DNA from: DATLFA01 sp039934635
Lineage (GTDB): Bacteria; Actinomycetota; Acidimicrobiia; Acidimicrobiales; WLNW01
Reading direction: 5' to 3'
Assembly (NCBI GenBank): GCA_039934635.1
Contig: JBDTLT010000028.1
Location: 1 to 38,026 of the forward strand
DNA length: 38,026 bases
This document shows, one piece after another, positions 35,675 through 38,026 of the stretch. The notes beneath the pieces are model-generated. The model saw only the letters and a list, made by a program, of their open reading frames with translations, ran no database searches and was not told the origin of the DNA. The position numbers were made by a program, and so were the translations under genes. How positions within the stretch are numbered: position 1 is the stretch's first letter; every line of letters begins with the position of its first letter.

Positions 35675-36964
35675 ATGGTCGTGAAGGAGTGGTTCCCGGG
35701 AATTGAACGTCCCCTTTGGCCGGCACCTCAACCGGTCGATCTCTCGCTCGATGCCGACGCGATACTCGACAACATTCTCGACGCCGAGACTCGCGGCGAG
35801 CTCTACCCGTCATACGCGCGGTTGCGCGAGCTTGCACCCGCGCACCGCAGCACATCTGCGCGCTTGCCGCACGGATGTTGGGTGCTCACGAGCTTTCGCA
35901 ACGTGGACCGGGTGGCCCGATCTGCCAGCGCAGTGAACGACCCGGCTACCGCGAAGGTGTTCGATCACGACGGGTCGGGCGACGGCGCGTTCTATCGACT
36001 CATGCGCAATGCGATGCTCTTTCTGGATAAGCCTGCACACGATCGTGTCCGAAAGCTGGTGTACAAGGCCTTCACTCCACGCGCCGTCGCGCCCACCAGA
36101 GAACTCACCGAGCAGATCGCGCACGCTCTGATCGATCGAGTGGCCGCCGCAGGCTCGATGGACTACGTCCGAGACTTCGCGTATCCGATTCCCATCGGCG
36201 TCATCGCTCGACTGTTGGGCTTGCCCGACGAGGCCCAGCCGAGCATCGAGGAATGGGCCTGGGATTTCGCCCGTGCTGGCGATCCGATGACGGCAACTCC
36301 TGAGATCGTCGAGCGAGGCAATCAGGCCGCAGAGGGGTTCACGGACTTCTTCGACGACGCGCTGCGGCAGCGGCGCGCGCATCCCGCGGACGACATCTTG
36401 AGCACCTTGGTTCACGCGGAGGACGCCGGCGAGACCCTGTCCCATGACGAGGCGATCGCGACTTGTGTGCTGTTGCTGCAGGCCGGCCACGAGACCACGG
36501 CCGATCTTCTCGGCAACGCAATGATCGCGTTGTTGCGTAACCCCGGCGAACTCCAACGTCTCCGCCGCGACCCGGCGCTCTTGCCCCGCGCGGTCGAAGA
36601 GTTGCTGCGCTTCGATCCTTCCGTGCAGATGTCGATGCGTTTCGTCCGCGAATCGATCGAGGTCGATGGCGCCACATTGCCGGAGGGCAGCATGGCCGCA
36701 CTCGTGTATGGAGCCGCGAACCATGATCCGGCAGTGTTCGAAGATCCTGAAGTGTTGCGCCTCGATCGCTCGCCGGTGCACCTCGCCTTCAGCGCCGGGG
36801 CGTACTACTGCCTGGGAAACGCGCTCGCTCGCACCGAGATCCAGGCAGCTCTGCGGGTGCTGCTCGACCGTCTGCCGTCGATCCGGGCCGCCGCCGACAC
36901 ATTCGTGCAACGTCGTACGATGCGTCTGCGCGGCCCACAAGCGCTGCTCGTTGCCTGGGAATGA
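35675..36964 (+). CDS. Bacterial cytochrome P450
   Basis: 429 residues from the ATG at 35675 (an in-frame ATG at 35648 would add 9 residues). P450 landmarks: I-helix L-L-L-Q-A-G-H-E-T-T (about 266-275), E-x-x-R as E-L-L-R (309-312), and the haem loop F-S-A-G-A-Y-Y-C-L-G-N-A-L-A-R with Cys379 as thiolate ligand. The loop departs from the usual F-G-x-G-x-H-x-C: Ser replaces the first Gly and Tyr replaces His two residues before the Cys. Soluble class-I enzyme needing a ferredoxin and reductase, neither of which is adjacent. It probably hydroxylates the same compound class as the neighbouring monooxygenase. Confidence 0.94.
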   Translation: MVVKEWFPGIERPLWPAPQPVDLSLDADAILDNILDAETRGELYPSYARLRELAPAHRSTSARLPHGCWVLTSFRNVDRVARSASAVNDPATAKVFDHDGSGDGAFYRLMRNAMLFLDKPAHDRVRKLVYKAFTPRAVAPTRELTEQIAHALIDRVAAAGSMDYVRDFAYPIPIGVIARLLGLPDEAQPSIEEWAWDFARAGDPMTATPEIVERGNQAAEGFTDFFDDALRQRRAHPADDILSTLVHAEDAGETLSHDEAIATCVLLLQAGHETTADLLGNAMIALLRNPGELQRLRRDPALLPRAVEELLRFDPSVQMSMRFVRESIEVDGATLPEGSMAALVYGAANHDPAVFEDPEVLRLDRSPVHLAFSAGAYYCLGNALARTEIQAALRVLLDRLPSIRAAADTFVQRRTMRLRGPQALLVAWE

Positions 36965-37004
36965 CCGAACGCTCGAAGCCGGCGATGAATTGACTCGAGT
37001 CGAT

Positions 37005-38026
37005 CTATGGATTGACGGGCGTTACGTGCACGCGTCGTCCTGATTGGTGCACCATGCCGGTCAACGGGTCGGTGTCGACTCGCCCGGTGGTGACTGCGCC
37101 GACGGCAGGTTCGGCGAATCCGTGGGGCAGCGATACCGAGCCGCGCCGGATGCTGTCGTCGAGTTGGGCGGTGGCGGTCACCGAGCCACTCGGACTCGAC
37201 AGTTGCACGTTGGTCGCATCGGCGATACCGCGGCGGGCGGCGTCGTCAGGGTGCATCAGCAAGACGGGCGAGTCGAGGCGACCACCAGGCGCAACAACGC
37301 CGCGCAGCTGTGAGTTCAGCGTGCGCAGCAACCGGCGGGGCAGCAGCGTCAACTCATCGGCATCGTTCGTGTCGTTCGTGTCGTTCGTGTTGGTGAGCGC
37401 GGCGACGCGGGCGAGGTCGTCGATGAGCACGCGTGGTGCGAGTCGCCACTTGCCGTCGGGTAACACGTTGGAGTGAACCCAACCGCGTACGGGTCCTTCC
37501 GCAATCAAGGCCGTCGGCGCGGCGCGTAGCTCGTCGAGCGAGAGTCGGCCGCGTCCGCAGAACGCGTCGAGCAGGTCGTCGTCGGTCGCGGTTGCGGTGT
37601 CGAGTGTGCCCGGCAGCAAACGATGGCCGAGGTGCTCGCCGAGACGTGTCGCGATCCACCACAACGGTCGCCGGTCCGCGCCCGGCGCGACAACTGCTGC
37701 GGTGTGCTGGCTGGCAACGAGGGGGTAGTACTGATCGACGTAGTCGGGCACGTCGGCGCGTTCGAGTTGGCCCGCGCACGGCAGTGTGTGCGTGGCGTAC
37801 GCGGTGGTGTCCGTCTCGATCACATCCGCTACCGCGAGCACTTCGAGTCGGCCAAGCGCCGCCGCGACGCGAGGCGTGTCGGGTAGCGAGCTCGCGGGGT
37901 TGCCACCGATGACGAACAATGCGCGGAGGTTGCCCGACTCGATCTCGTCGACGAGCGCCGCGCAGGGGTACTCGCCATAGAAGCCCGGCAGGTCGGGTCG
38001 GCTGGGTGGACGAGGCCATTCGACGG
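37005..38026 (-). CDS. Molybdopterin oxidoreductase, C-terminal part (runs off the window)
   Basis: The frame is open from the right edge to TAG at 37005-37007, giving about 340 C-terminal residues; the N-terminus lies outside. It reads G-F-Y-G-E-Y-P-C-A-A-L-V-D-E-I-E-S-G-N, then R-A-L-F-V-I-G-G-N-P-A-S-S-L-P-D, V-I-E-T-D-T-T-A-Y-A-T-H-T-L-P-C, and a dinucleotide-binding domain with L-L-M-H-P-D-D-A-A-R-R-G-I and P-L-T-G-M-V-H-Q-S-G near the end. This is the DMSO-reductase/formate-dehydrogenase superfamily. The Mo-ligand residue (Cys, Sec or Ser) and any FeS cluster would be in the missing N-terminal part, so the reaction cannot be assigned. Convergent with the P450. Confidence 0.9.
   Translation of the reverse strand, partial: VEWPRPPSRPDLPGFYGEYPCAALVDEIESGNLRALFVIGGNPASSLPDTPRVAAALGRLEVLAVADVIETDTTAYATHTLPCAGQLERADVPDYVDQYYPLVASQHTAAVVAPGADRRPLWWIATRLGEHLGHRLLPGTLDTATATDDDLLDAFCGRGRLSLDELRAAPTALIAEGPVRGWVHSNVLPDGKWRLAPRVLIDDLARVAALTNTNDTNDTNDADELTLLPRRLLRTLNSQLRGVVAPGGRLDSPVLLMHPDDAARRGIADATNVQLSSPSGSVTATAQLDDSIRRGSVSLPHGFAEPAVGAVTTGRVDTDPLTGMVHQSGRRVHVTPVNP
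37363..37389 (-). repeat. Three perfect copies of a 9-bp tandem repeat
   Basis: TCGTTCGTG is repeated three times in the plus-strand reading, within the molybdopterin oxidoreductase gene. In the protein it gives N-D-T-N-D-T-N-D, a hydrophilic loop. The repeat unit is a multiple of three, so copy-number change would keep the frame. Confidence 0.85.

Noticed and set aside
36992..37004. GACTCGAGTC palindrome between the P450 and molybdopterin genes as a terminator
   Set aside because: It has no loop and no T-run and is short enough to be chance.
1..38026. tRNA/rRNA genes, CRISPR arrays, insertion sequences, phage or defence genes
   Set aside because: No cloverleaf-like, regularly spaced-repeat, transposase or integrase signals were recognised on reading through the window.

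Overview
The window is high-GC bacterial DNA with dense coding on both strands, short gaps and many ATGA/GTGA stop-start overlaps. The gene content suggests a free-living actinobacterium, most likely of the Acidimicrobiia type. Pointers are an F420-type luciferase-like oxidoreductase, a Baeyer-Villiger monooxygenase, a bacterial P450, CaiB-type CoA-transferases, a furA-katG pair with a mycobacterial-style FurA box, an Anbu protease, and several genes that seem to be leaderless (TANNNT, 6 nt, start codon). The taxonomic placement is inference. I saw no rRNA, tRNA, CRISPR array, insertion sequence or integrase.

Left part (1-8100): a cupin; a coupled PAS / CGNR-zinc-finger / GNAT operon; an ArsR-SRPBCC pair with a palindromic operator; an ECF sigma factor with a small zinc-type anti-sigma factor and a duplicated ABM-like protein. 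Next is the most notable gene, 4830-5942. It is a thioredoxin/peroxiredoxin-like protein fused to a DsbD-alpha-like domain, with an in-frame TGA exactly where the family has the first Cys of its W-C-P-Y-C motif. A hairpin with a GGUC apical loop starts at the TGA, so this reads as a selenoprotein (W-Sec-P-Y-C) with a bacterial SECIS. A second cupin, an Asp/Glu racemase, a GYD protein and a VOC protein follow.

Middle part (8300-21360): an orphan family-5 solute-binding lipoprotein ending in a strong hairpin; an Anbu proteasome-like protease coupled to a transglutaminase-like protein; a secreted propeller-like protein; a lipoprotein built like a glucan-water-dikinase core (phosphohistidine swivel plus ATP-grasp); a DinB protein; a molybdenum hydroxylase large subunit without its FeS/FAD partners; a decayed siderophore-type ABC ATPase; and a MarR regulator divergent from a ClC chloride channel with CBS domains.

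Oxidative-stress and iron block (21340-27960): PRC-barrel protein, superoxide dismutase, a second MarR regulator, universal stress protein, catalase-peroxidase, FurA, a VIT/CCC1 metal transporter and a Bcp-type peroxiredoxin. The superoxide dismutase promoter and the MarR/USP promoter share a bipartite site with identical 14-nt spacing.

Right part (28000-38026): a catabolic-looking region with a fused double CaiB/BaiF CoA-transferase, two SDR-type enzymes, an LLM F420-type oxidoreductase, a Baeyer-Villiger monooxygenase, a small unknown protein, a P450 and the C-terminal part of a molybdopterin oxidoreductase that runs off the window. The set would suit oxidation of an alicyclic, steroid-like or terpenoid-like compound; the substrate cannot be read from the sequence. 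No gene-free stretch exceeds about 300 bases. The largest gap, 8105-8314, holds only the presumed promoter of the solute-binding protein.
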